DNA of 64,000 nt from Chryseobacterium sp. RU37D (GTDB taxonomy: Bacteria; Bacteroidota; Bacteroidia; Flavobacteriales; Weeksellaceae), in the NCBI RefSeq assembly GCF_900156075.1, contig NZ_FTMM01000005.1:62001-126000 (forward strand), in the 5' to 3' direction. The notes beneath the pieces are model-generated. The model was not told the origin of the DNA. It searched no databases and saw only the letters and a program-made list of their open reading frames with translations. Position numbers and translations under genes: made by a program. How positions within the stretch are numbered: the first letter of the stretch is position 1; the number at the start of each line of letters is the position of its first letter. This document shows positions 1 to 7,890 of the stretch, in pieces.

Positions 1-89
1 CAGACAAGTTTAAGCTTTTTTTAATCTATCATTGAAATAAATTTAAACTATTCGGTCTAAATAAAAACAGAAAAGGATAAATCAGAGGA

Positions 90-160
90 ATAAAAAACAA
101 AATACCCTGTAAAAAGCTTACAGGGCAAAAACACAAATTGATTGAATAAAAATTCATTCT
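90..160 (-). ncRNA. putative small RNA unit, copy 1
   Basis: On the minus strand a transcript of about 70 nt can be drawn. A promoter-like box TATCTTCG (165-172) is followed by a small TGAAT/ATTCA hairpin, a T-rich linker, and a terminator with an 8-bp stem CCCTGTAA/TTACAGGG (105-125) and a T-rich tail. The block from the promoter box through the terminator stem recurs almost unchanged at 425-506. This copy has a weaker -7 box (TTCG instead of TTTG) and no TTG at -33, so it may be weakly expressed or dead. An ATG with about 20 conserved codons lies inside the repeated block but runs through the terminator stem, so RNA is the better reading. No known family is recognised. Confidence 0.45.
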
Positions 161-424
161 AAAGCGAAGATAAAACATTTATTTTATAAAAAAAATCGAA
201 GAAAAGTGGATATTATGATAGTATTTATGGGCTAATTTTTATAATTTTTATAAAAAAAAATAGTATGCTTGAAATAAGAATGGATTTCAAAGTATTTTGT
301 TAAAGATTTTTATTAAAAAAATATTTTGAAATTTTTCAAAATATTGTATAACTATTTAATTGTCAGTATTTTTTTCTTTGGTATTATTCAAACAAAAGGG
401 ATATGCTTACAAAATGATTCTGTC

Positions 425-494
425 TAAAAATAAAATAACCCTGTAAAAGATTTACAGGGCAAAAACACAAATTGATTGAATAAAAATTCATTCT
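425..494 (-). ncRNA. putative small RNA unit, copy 2
   Basis: This minus-strand unit of about 70 nt is the better preserved of the two. The promoter has TTTG (525-528), an 18-nt spacer and TATCTTTG (499-506), matching the Bacteroidota consensus TTTG-N17-23-TAnnTTTG. The transcript would start near 493. It carries a TGAAT/ATTCA hairpin and ends in a 9-bp terminator stem CCCTGTAAA/TTTACAGGG (439-459) with a T-rich tail. The transcribed part is nearly identical to copy 1 at 90-160, while the flanks have diverged, which suggests selection on the RNA. A short overlapping reading frame cannot be fully excluded. Function unknown. Confidence 0.5.
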
Positions 495-498
495 GGAA

Positions 499-528
499 CA
501 AAGATAAAACATTTATTTGAAATGCAAA
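499..528 (-). promoter_or_regulatory. Bacteroidota-type promoter of small RNA copy 2
   Basis: Minus-strand TTTG at 525-528 and TATCTTTG at 499-506, separated by 18 nt, fit the sigma-ABfr consensus used by Bacteroidota. Copy 1 retains only a degenerate -7 box at the equivalent place (165-172). Confidence 0.5.
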
Positions 529-680
529 ATTGACAAAAAATTAATAAAATATTTAGTAATGGGAGATTTTTTTTATTTTTTTTGCTTAAATGAAAGTTAT
601 GTTTGAAATAAGAATATTATATTCTTATTTTTTGAAAAATTTTCCTTAAAAAAATTTTTTAATTTTTTGTTACTTAAAAA

Positions 681-1080
681 ATACAGTATAATTCGTTGGT
701 TTTCTTCATTATACAATTGTTGCAAAATTCATATGTTTGTGATATGGCACAAATGAGAAATTCACGAAACATTTTGGGCGTTCTACCTCTGATGTATTTC
801 TCTTTAAGTCTTATGATGCATTATCTGATTTTGAGATTCTATTCTAGAAAAGAATTTCTGGTTTTGAAAAGAATTTTTTAACGATTTTAAAAACAATTAT
901 TTAACAAATATTTTATTAAAAAGAAAATTCTATTTTGCGCGATGCTGGAGTATTTCCGTTATGGGATTTGTGAAACCTCTTCAGGCGGTTTGGACTTCGG
1001 CGAATCTTCGACTTCACTTAATTTCGAAATATAAATATCAAAATGTGCAATCAGCCTAATAACATGTTTAAATATTAAAT
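681..1080. other. intergenic, no convincing gene; contains a dispersed 19-bp repeat
   Basis: This is AT-rich sequence with one short hydrophobic frame that I do not accept as a gene. Around 930-1031 the composition becomes more GC-rich. The 19-mer TTCACTTAATTTCGAAATA (1013-1031) occurs again identically at 45750-45768, beside a decayed receptor gene. It may be a remnant of an interspersed repeat or of coding sequence. Confidence 0.3.
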
Positions 1081-1212
1081 TCAAAAAAAAATATCCTGAA
1101 ATTCAGGATATTAAACACAAGTAAGAAGAAAAATTACATCTACTAATAACTCCCATTTTTAAAACAAATAATTTAGTGATGTGTCTTAACAAAAATTCAC
1201 TTTCGTGAGATA
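1080..1212 (-). ncRNA. third terminator-ended minus-strand unit (RNA or tiny ORF)
   Basis: A -7-like box TAGCTTTG (minus strand, 1217-1224) precedes about 130 nt that ends in a very strong terminator: a 10-bp stem AATATCCTGA/TCAGGATATT (1090-1112) and eight T residues. A 17-codon frame starting ATG-GGA lies just upstream of the stem and stops inside it. The stretch TTGTGTTT next to the stem also occurs next to the stems of the two units further left, so the three may be related. No TTG is visible at -33. Confidence 0.3.
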
Positions 1213-1484
1213 TTTGCAAAGCTAATCATCATTAAAAAAATTTAAAAATAAAAATGATTGAATCTTCACTTGTTGCTTAAATACGATGAATAAACAAAAA
1301 TTCGGCGAAAATTTTTCTTTATATCGGGAAATATTCTACAGAAAATAAAGAATAGCACAAATAAAATAAATTATAACTATATTTGTAGTGATAAAAGAAC
1401 ATTTAACTTTTCCAAGTAAACCCAATCTTTACACATATGTAACAAAAAGCCATTATCATTAACTAATTAGACAAATAATAAATT

Positions 1485-4187
1485 ATGAAAAAGAAAATTT
1501 CTTTATTCCTGTTGATTTTTTTCTCTGTCCTGTTTTTTTCACAAAAAACAGTGTCAGGAAAAATCACGGATGAAGATGGTGTTGCTATTCCCAGTGCGAG
1601 TGTAACGGTGGAGGAACCGGGAAAGGATGCAATTCTGGCCTATGCAATTACCAATTCTAAAGGAGAATATAAAGTAACGTTCACTTCTTCAGAACCGAAT
1701 GTAGACCTGAAGGTAAAGGCATTCAACCAGCGACCTCTTACAAAACAGCTCAGCAATAACGACCAAAACCAAGATTTTAAATTACAGGCCGAAGCCACGG
1801 AAATCAAAGAAGTACAGCTGAAGACAAAGCTTATTACAGCAAGAGGTGATACCATTGCGTATGATCTGAAAGCATTCGACAGCAAAAGCGACAGGACGCT
1901 GGCAGATGTGATGAAAAAAATTCCCGGGATTGAAGTCAATACAGACGGAACGATTCTCTACCAGGGAAATGCCATCAATAAATTCTACGTGAACGGGAAA
2001 GACCTTATGGAAGGAGGCTACGGAACGATCAATAACTCGCTTCCGAAAGATGCGGTACAAAAAGTTGAGGTTCTTGAAAATCATCAACCAGTAAAAATAT
2101 TGCAGGATAAAGTGCCTTCAGACCAGGCAGCCATTAATATCAAACTGAAAAATTCGGTTACCATGACAGGTAGAGGAGAAGTGGGAGTCGGGGCAAGCCC
2201 GTTCTTATGGAATGTAAAACTAACCCCGATGTTTTTCGGCCAGAAAAGCCAGTGGGTAGTAAATTATAAATCGAATAATGCAGGAGAACAGGTAGAAAAT
2301 GAAGGGAATATCCTGGCATTTGGAAGCGGATGGGAAGGAAGAAGAATAAATGCAGCACAAAATGATTGGCTGAATGTGGAAAATGCAAGTACACCGGATC
2401 TTCCTGTAAAAAGATATCTGATGAATAGCGTGCACTATATATCAGCTAATTATCTTACAAATATTGATAAGAAAAAAGAATGGGAATTAAAAGCTAATGC
2501 AAATTATACCAACAATGCCATAGAAAGAGAATCTTATAATGAACAAAATGACTATCAGCAAAATACACATTATAAAACGAATATCCTGAATCATTTTTAT
2601 ACGGATAAGGCAAAAGCTGAATTAATTTTCACAAAAAATGCAAAAAAAGGATTTTTTAAGAATACAACCTCTTTTAGTCAGTTTTGGAATGCAGACAGAG
2701 CCAGTACAGATATCACAGACCGGTTTGGCAGCAGACAAGGTGATGAAGGAGTGCAGTCTCCTACAACCTCTTTTCAAAACTCTTTAAGCACAATTTTACC
2801 GTGGAAGGAAAAAATGATCAATATTAAGTCTTACTTAAGTTATCAGGATGATCACCAGTCTCTTGATATTAACCCTTCTTCGTATGTAAAAATTCCTATT
2901 TCATATGACCCTGTTTCTCAACAGTATACTTTCTTTGACTTCCAGGATGCCAATACAATTCGTCAGAATTTTAATATGAAAACTTTTCAGGCGAATCATT
3001 CTGCAAACGTTAGCTTTTCAACAAAAGGCTGGACTTTTACCCCTGAAGTAGGACTCAACTTTTCAACAAATAAAATGGATTCTGAGCTATTGGGGCTTAC
3101 TAATAATGGAAATATAGGATATGGAAAGAGCTATGTAAACGATATAAAATATACTAATACGACTCCTTATGCTGCTTTAGGCATTAATTATAAGACTGAG
3201 TCGTGGATGTTATTTGCACAAATGCCCGTTAATTTCAATAATATTACGGCCAAAGATGATGAAAGAGGTGTTTCAAAGTCATTAAATAAAGTAACATTTG
3301 AGCCTAATGCTTTCGCACAATATACTTTTGCGTCTTTTTGGAAGGCGAGCGTTAATGGAAGTATTAGTAATAATTTCGGTGACATTAGTGATATGTATGC
3401 AGGAAACATTTTATCAAATCCCGGAAGTCTAAGCTCAATGTCTCCAACCAATCCGATAAATGAAATAAATTCTAAATCTGCAGGAGTGGGAATAGAATAC
3501 AGAAACCCGTTGAATAATATCTTTTTTAATATAAGATACAGATACAGCTATGCAAAAAGAAATCTTACCGCAAATGTCCTGAACCAGGGGACGGGAGCTT
3601 CTACTATCATTTATGAGTTGGAAGATAATAAAAATTCTTCAAACACTTACAGCGCTGAAATCGGAAAGTACTTCCCAAAATTTAAGACAAACGCTTCAGT
3701 AAATTACAAAAACACAGAATCCGAATCTTTCCAGAAAAGAAATAATGTAGGGTTTGAAAATAAGACAACGAATCAAAGTTTCGGGATGAAATTCAACAAT
3801 ACATATTTCAGCTGGATGAGTATTGATTATAACTTTACATATTCTTGGAACAAAAGAAACAGTGTTACAGGAACAGATTTTAAAACTAATGGATATAATC
3901 ACAACTTAAATTTATTCCTATATCCTATAGAAAACCACACCATCGGTTTTTATTGGGATCAGGTAAATACAGGAAATCAGACCTCGACATATAAAAATCC
4001 TTTCTTTGATGTTTCATATCAGTTTACATGGGCTAAAAAGAAAATTGATTTTGAAATAAAATGGATGAATATTGCCAATAGAAAGCTATTTGAAACATAT
4101 ACGGTAGATGCTTTTACGGATAGTTACACCAGAATCCAGCTTCGCCCAAGCCAGGTAATGTTCACCGTAAAATTCAATTTTAAATAA
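1485..4187 (+). CDS. outer-membrane beta-barrel protein with carboxypeptidase-regulatory-like domain (TonB receptor-like)
   Basis: This 900-residue protein starts with a signal peptide (about residues 1-20, cleaved near FFSQ). A carboxypeptidase-regulatory-like beta-sandwich follows at about 22-100 (SGKITDEDG...), then a plug-like region (about 118-215, with KKIPGIEVN and FYVNGKDLMEGGYG), then a long beta-barrel ending FTVKFNFK. This is the architecture of the Bacteroidota outer-membrane beta-barrel family related to TonB-dependent receptors. No separate TonB box is obvious, and the substrate is unknown. The next gene encodes a GLPGLI protein, a common partner of this family. A hairpin terminator lies right after the stop. 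The ATG at 1485 is the first start before the signal peptide. A TATATTTG box lies at 1378-1385. Confidence 0.85.
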   Translation: MKKKISLFLLIFFSVLFFSQKTVSGKITDEDGVAIPSASVTVEEPGKDAILAYAITNSKGEYKVTFTSSEPNVDLKVKAFNQRPLTKQLSNNDQNQDFKLQAEATEIKEVQLKTKLITARGDTIAYDLKAFDSKSDRTLADVMKKIPGIEVNTDGTILYQGNAINKFYVNGKDLMEGGYGTINNSLPKDAVQKVEVLENHQPVKILQDKVPSDQAAINIKLKNSVTMTGRGEVGVGASPFLWNVKLTPMFFGQKSQWVVNYKSNNAGEQVENEGNILAFGSGWEGRRINAAQNDWLNVENASTPDLPVKRYLMNSVHYISANYLTNIDKKKEWELKANANYTNNAIERESYNEQNDYQQNTHYKTNILNHFYTDKAKAELIFTKNAKKGFFKNTTSFSQFWNADRASTDITDRFGSRQGDEGVQSPTTSFQNSLSTILPWKEKMINIKSYLSYQDDHQSLDINPSSYVKIPISYDPVSQQYTFFDFQDANTIRQNFNMKTFQANHSANVSFSTKGWTFTPEVGLNFSTNKMDSELLGLTNNGNIGYGKSYVNDIKYTNTTPYAALGINYKTESWMLFAQMPVNFNNITAKDDERGVSKSLNKVTFEPNAFAQYTFASFWKASVNGSISNNFGDISDMYAGNILSNPGSLSSMSPTNPINEINSKSAGVGIEYRNPLNNIFFNIRYRYSYAKRNLTANVLNQGTGASTIIYELEDNKNSSNTYSAEIGKYFPKFKTNASVNYKNTESESFQKRNNVGFENKTTNQSFGMKFNNTYFSWMSIDYNFTYSWNKRNSVTGTDFKTNGYNHNLNLFLYPIENHTIGFYWDQVNTGNQTSTYKNPFFDVSYQFTWAKKKIDFEIKWMNIANRKLFETYTVDAFTDSYTRIQLRPSQVMFTVKFNFK

Positions 4188-4196
4188 AAAAATAAA

Positions 4197-4226
4197 AACC
4201 AGCCTCACTAAGGTTGGTTTTTTTTA
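4197..4226 (+). terminator. rho-independent terminator
   Basis: The 9-bp stem AACCAGCCT/AGGTTGGTT (one G-U pair) with loop CACTA and a run of T follows the stop of the beta-barrel gene by 10 nt. It separates that gene from the GLPGLI gene, which therefore probably depends on read-through or its own promoter. Confidence 0.8.
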
Positions 4227-4330
4227 TCACATAAGGTTAAACGTTATAAATTTAAGACGAAAAAAAAATAATTTAAAAATCTGTAACAAAAGTTAGAAAA
4301 AACTAACTAATTAGTAAAACATCAGAAAAA

Positions 4331-5266
4331 ATGAAAAACCTATTTTCAATATTCTTTATAGCGCTTTTTGCTTTCGTAAACGCTCAGGACAAAGATGCCA
4401 AAGAAACGGCGAACCGATTCTTTTATGAGCTGACTTTTAAACCTAAAAAAGATTCTGCAAAGCTGGATAAGGTGATTACTATTTTGGACATTACAGATAA
4501 AAATAGATCTGTTTATCAAGATTATACCGTTATTGCTCAGGATTCCATTATGAAAGTCGAAATTGAAGCAATGAAGAAAGCAGGAGTAATGAAAGATCTT
4601 TCAAAATCGATTAAAATGCCAAAAATTTCGGCAAGAATTTATAAATTTTATCCTAGCATGAAAATTCAATACGTTGATAAAGTTGCAAACGGATTTACAC
4701 CTGCAAGTATAGGATATAATTCGGATTTAAAATTCAACTGGAAAATTCTTAACGATAAGCAAAAGATAGGAGAGTATAATACTCAAAGAGCAACAACAGA
4801 ATTTGGAGGAAGAACCTGGACTGCCTGGTTTACAACAGATATACCATTTCAGGATGGCCCTTACAAGTTCTGGGGGCTGCCAGGGCTTATAGTTAAAATC
4901 GAAGATGATGCAAAAAATTATTCTTGGGTTTTACAGGGAAATAAAAAAATCAAAGATTATACAGAATTTTCATATGTCGAAAATCTAATGCATGCAACAG
5001 GTGGAAAAGTAAAAGAATTACCTAGAGATAAATTTGAAAAAACGTTTAATGATTTCAAAAAAGATCCGTTTGCTTCTGTAAGACCAATGATGACACAAGA
5101 AATGTTATCTAAGTCAATCCCAGGAATGGATGGTACTATTGGAGATATGATGAAAAAGCAAGAAAAACAATATAAAGATTTTTATAATGCCAATGATAAT
5201 CCAATCGAACCTGATTACGGAAAAGTAAACACAGGAAATGTAGAAAAAACTGGAGTGGAAAAATAA
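4331..5266 (+). CDS. GLPGLI family protein
   Basis: The 311-residue protein has a clear signal peptide (1-19, ending FVNAQ). It carries the motif GLPGLI at residues 182-187 (WGLPGLIVKI), the signature of a Bacteroidota-specific family (TIGR01200) of unknown function. The N-terminal half is rich in basic residues and beta-type sequence, and the C-terminal tail is hydrophilic. These proteins usually sit beside an outer-membrane beta-barrel protein with a carboxypeptidase-regulatory domain, as here. A joint role in envelope transport or secretion is therefore likely but unproven. A terminator at 5296-5336 ends the unit. Confidence 0.9.
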   Translation: MKNLFSIFFIALFAFVNAQDKDAKETANRFFYELTFKPKKDSAKLDKVITILDITDKNRSVYQDYTVIAQDSIMKVEIEAMKKAGVMKDLSKSIKMPKISARIYKFYPSMKIQYVDKVANGFTPASIGYNSDLKFNWKILNDKQKIGEYNTQRATTEFGGRTWTAWFTTDIPFQDGPYKFWGLPGLIVKIEDDAKNYSWVLQGNKKIKDYTEFSYVENLMHATGGKVKELPRDKFEKTFNDFKKDPFASVRPMMTQEMLSKSIPGMDGTIGDMMKKQEKQYKDFYNANDNPIEPDYGKVNTGNVEKTGVEK

Positions 5267-5295
5267 AAAACAGTCATATCAACTAAATTATATTT

Positions 5296-5336
5296 AATCA
5301 ACCTGAATGCAGAAATGTTTTCGGGTTGATTTCTTT
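5296..5336 (+). terminator. rho-independent terminator after GLPGLI gene
   Basis: The 12-bp stem AATCAACCTGAA/TTCGGGTTGATT (one G-U pair; arms 5296-5307 and 5320-5331) is followed by TCTTTC. Confidence 0.7.
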
Positions 5337-5347
5337 CATATAATACA

Positions 5348-5381
5348 GTTATTTAGATTAGATTTAAATAACGTATATTTG
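5348..5381 (+). promoter_or_regulatory. feo promoter with palindromic Fur-like operator
   Basis: A perfect 8-bp inverted repeat GTTATTTA/TAAATAAC (5348-5372) surrounds a 9-nt centre. It sits directly upstream of a TATATTTG -7 box (5374-5381), where it would cover the -33 region. The inner 19-mer ATTTAGATTAGATTTAAAT (5351-5369) resembles elements in front of the PepSY gene (45635-45653) and the siderophore receptor (48617-48635). Position, symmetry and gene content point to the iron repressor Fur; this is inference. Confidence 0.6.
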
Positions 5382-5397
5382 TATCCAAAAATAGGCT

Positions 5398-5652
5398 TTG
5401 AAAGAGAAGGATTTACATAAATTGAGCAGATTTCCCAAAAACACAATGGGAAAGATTACAGGGTATGATAATGACAATCTGAAAATGCCCAACAAAATCA
5501 TAGAAATGGGGCTTCTTCCGGAAACCTCCTTCAGGATTTTATACCAGGCGCCATTCAAAGGGCCGATGTATGTAGAGTTTGGGGCCGAAAAAAGCCGAAT
5601 CGCCCTTCGTGAGGAAGAAGGAGATTATATTATTGTTGAAGAATTGAATTAA
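5398..5652 (+). CDS. feoA: ferrous iron transport protein A (FeoA)
   Basis: The 84-residue protein has an SH3-like FeoA fold pattern: a basic N-terminus, then MGKITGYD, IIEMGLLPET and YVEFGAEKSRIALREEE. FeoA is a small cytosolic partner that modulates FeoB. The start is TTG at 5398. An in-frame TAG lies just upstream, and the next ATG (codon 17) would remove the first strand of the domain, so TTG is preferred. The predicted leader is only about 13 nt after the -7 box at 5374-5381. The stop overlaps the feoB start by one base (TAATG), so the two are translationally coupled. Confidence 0.9.
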   Translation: MKEKDLHKLSRFPKNTMGKITGYDNDNLKMPNKIIEMGLLPETSFRILYQAPFKGPMYVEFGAEKSRIALREEEGDYIIVEELN

Positions 5653-7685
5653 TGCAGCACAGTCAGAAAAAAAAGGTACTTTTAGTAGGAAATCCCAATG
5701 TAGGAAAATCTACGGTTTTCAATGCACTCTGCAATAAAAAACAGAAGACAGGAAACTATGCAGGGGTTACCGTAGCCAGTCATTCAGGCCACTACAGCTT
5801 TAAAAATGAAGAGGTTGAGGTCATAGATTTGCCGGGTTCTTACAGCATTTACCCCAGTTCTGAGGATGAAGCGATCTTCTCAAAATTCCTTATTGATGAA
5901 CAGAAAAACTATGCCGGGGTTATCTATATTCTTGAAGCCTTAAGTTTAAAAAGAGGCCTTCTCCTTTTCCAGCAGATTCAGGATATGGGAATTCCGATGA
6001 TCTTGGTGGTTAACCAGATTGATCAGGCTGAAAGAAGAGGAATTACTATTGATATTCAAAAATTTTCAGAAGCTTTAGACATTACAATCATTCAGACCAA
6101 CGCGAAAGAGCAGATCGGGATTAATGAGATTAAAGAAGCAGTACTTAAAAACCAGTTCGTAAAAGCGGAAAAAATCTCATTCGAAACTCCGAACGAACAC
6201 AAAAATTTTATTAAAAAAGTAGCCTCACACAATGGACTTGATAACGAATATAAAGCCTGGATGAGCCTTTCTTTAGGAACAGATTTAGAAAGAATAGAAT
6301 CAGTGATGGAACTGATGAATGAGCCGGACTCCAAAACCCTGGTCCCAAAAAGGTTGCAGGTTCAGGAAACGGTGAGAAGATACCAGTCGGTAGACAAAAT
6401 TTTATCAAATGTTATCTCCAAAAAACCGCAGTTCAAAGAATTATTAACTGAAAAACTAGACAAAGTTTTAGTTCATAAATTCTGGGGATATGTTGTTTTT
6501 CTGATGATCTTATTGATTATTTTCCAGAGTGTTTTCTTTCTTGCAGAATATCCGATGAGCTGGATTGATGATCTTTTCTCCTGGATGACCACTTTCATCA
6601 GCGAACATTTGCCGAAAGGGCCAATCAATTCATTAATTTCCAACGGAATTGTTCCGGGAATCGGAGGAATTGTAGTTTTTGCACCACAGATCGGGATTTT
6701 ATTATACTTTCTTTATTTACTGGAAGATTCGGGATATATGGCAAGAGTAGTATTCTTGATGGACAGGCTTTTAAGGCCTTTCGGACTGAACGGAAAAAGT
6801 ATTGTGCCTTTGGTTTCAGGAACTGCCTGCGCAATCCCGGCGGTAATTTCCACAAGAAATATTGAAAACTTAAAAGAAAGATTACTGACTATTCTGGTTA
6901 CACCTTTCATGACATGTTCCGCAAGGCTTCCGGTATATAGCATCATCATTGGCTTGATTATTTCAGACGGAACATTTTTAGGAATAAAATATAAAGCTTT
7001 GGTGCTAATGGGGATGTATCTGCTGGGCTTTGTGGTGGCATTGCTTTCTGCATCAGTTCTTAAAAGATTTATTAAAAATAAAGGTAAAACCTACCTGGTA
7101 ATGGATTTACCGACATATAAAAAACCACTTTTCAGATATGATTTCAAAATGGTTTTAGGAAAAGTCTGGGATTTCATTACGGGTGCGGGAAAAATTATTT
7201 TCATTGTGAGCATTATTATTTGGTTTCTGAGTTATTTCGGACCAAAGCAGAAGCCGGATCAGTTTGTGGCAAGTAATGTTCACCTGGATCATTCTTATTT
7301 GGCTAAAATGGGAAAAGGAATCGAGCCCCTTATTGCACCGCTCGGGTACGACTGGAAAATGGGGGTAGGGATCCTTACAAGTTTCGTGGCAAGAGAAGTT
7401 TTCGTAGGAACAATGTCTACATTGTACAGTCTGGAAGATGATGCTCCCGAAGTGAAAGTAATTGATAAAATGAGAAGAGACGAAAAACCGAATGGTGAAA
7501 AGGTTTTCAGCTTTGCCACGGGAGTTTCCGTACTCTTGTTTTATGCGTTTGCAATGCAGTGTGTTTCCACGCTTGCAGTAGTATACAGAGAAACCAAAAG
7601 CTGGAAGTGGACCGGCTTGCAGGTAGTAATGATGACGGGATTGGCCTATTTTGTGTCGATGATAGCTTATCAGATTTTAAAATAA
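5652..7685 (+). CDS. feoB: ferrous iron transporter FeoB
   Basis: The 677-residue protein has an N-terminal G-domain with G1 GNPNVGKST (13-21), G3 DLPGSYSIYP (about 58-67) and G4 NQID (about 120). A helical regulatory segment and a C-terminal membrane part with about eight helices follow. The Gate motifs include SGTACAIPAVISTRN and TPFMTCSARLPVY, whose cysteines belong to the permeation path in this family. It imports Fe2+ across the inner membrane. It is somewhat shorter than the E. coli protein. It overlaps feoA (TAATG) and the following small gene (TAATG) by one base each, forming a three-gene operon under the Fur-like site at 5348. Confidence 0.97.
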   Translation: MQHSQKKKVLLVGNPNVGKSTVFNALCNKKQKTGNYAGVTVASHSGHYSFKNEEVEVIDLPGSYSIYPSSEDEAIFSKFLIDEQKNYAGVIYILEALSLKRGLLLFQQIQDMGIPMILVVNQIDQAERRGITIDIQKFSEALDITIIQTNAKEQIGINEIKEAVLKNQFVKAEKISFETPNEHKNFIKKVASHNGLDNEYKAWMSLSLGTDLERIESVMELMNEPDSKTLVPKRLQVQETVRRYQSVDKILSNVISKKPQFKELLTEKLDKVLVHKFWGYVVFLMILLIIFQSVFFLAEYPMSWIDDLFSWMTTFISEHLPKGPINSLISNGIVPGIGGIVVFAPQIGILLYFLYLLEDSGYMARVVFLMDRLLRPFGLNGKSIVPLVSGTACAIPAVISTRNIENLKERLLTILVTPFMTCSARLPVYSIIIGLIISDGTFLGIKYKALVLMGMYLLGFVVALLSASVLKRFIKNKGKTYLVMDLPTYKKPLFRYDFKMVLGKVWDFITGAGKIIFIVSIIIWFLSYFGPKQKPDQFVASNVHLDHSYLAKMGKGIEPLIAPLGYDWKMGVGILTSFVAREVFVGTMSTLYSLEDDAPEVKVIDKMRRDEKPNGEKVFSFATGVSVLLFYAFAMQCVSTLAVVYRETKSWKWTGLQVVMMTGLAYFVSMIAYQILK

Positions 7686-7837
7686 TGGATTCTTCATTAA
7701 TATTTCAATATGTAATTGTTGCATTGGTTGTTGCATTTGCCAGCTATTCTTTATTCAAAATGTTAAAGAAAAATTTTACACCGAAAAAGTTTAGCTCAAA
7801 AAGAAACAATTGCGATAAAAATTGCGGATGTTCTTAA
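7685..7837 (+). CDS. FeoB-associated Cys-rich membrane protein
   Basis: A 50-residue protein begins at an ATG that overlaps the feoB stop by one base. It has one membrane helix (about residues 7-25), a basic stretch (KMLKKNFTPKKFSSKR) and a C-terminal cysteine motif NNCDKNCGCS. This matches the FeoB-associated Cys-rich family (PF12669 type), thought to assist FeoB, possibly as a metal-binding or regulatory subunit; its exact role is not established. Coupling to feoB supports co-function. The stop codon lies in the left arm of the operon terminator. Confidence 0.85.
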   Translation: MDSSLIFQYVIVALVVAFASYSLFKMLKKNFTPKKFSSKRNNCDKNCGCS

Positions 7838-7863
7838 TTTTATTTTAAGAATTGTTTTTTTTG
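7831..7863 (+). terminator. feo operon terminator
   Basis: The 7-bp stem TTCTTAA/TTAAGAA (7831-7837 and 7845-7851) is followed by TTG and a run of eight T. The left arm includes the stop codon of the small Cys-rich gene. Confidence 0.75.
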
Positions 7864-7890
7864 TAATTTTCATTCAGGAAAAAATACTCA

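Larger units (their letters stand above)
100..680. repeat. two diverged tandem direct repeats of about 250 bp
   Basis: Two blocks in the same orientation, about 100-345 and 434-680, are offset by 334 bp. Identity is highest over the RNA-like part. Shorter shared pieces lie further out, such as a TTGAAATAAGAAT motif just after TATGCTTG (unit 1) and TATGTTTG (unit 2). In unit 2 this piece is followed by an 11-bp perfect hairpin near 606-630 that unit 1 lacks. The arrangement suggests an old tandem duplication of a non-coding locus. Confidence 0.5.

Noticed and set aside
90..160. Short minus-strand peptide (MNFYSINLCFCPV...) conserved between the two repeat units
   Set aside because: Conservation is at nucleotide level and stops where the terminator ends; the frame runs through the terminator stem, so RNA explains it better.
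696..881. 61-codon hydrophobic frame in the left intergenic region (or 45 codons from ATG 744)
   Set aside because: Very AT-rich, no family resemblance, no good promoter spacing; composition can produce such a frame by chance.
905..1085. Minus-strand frame ending KSKPPEEVSQIP in the more GC-rich patch
   Set aside because: No usable start with support and no recognisable domain; may be repeat-derived.
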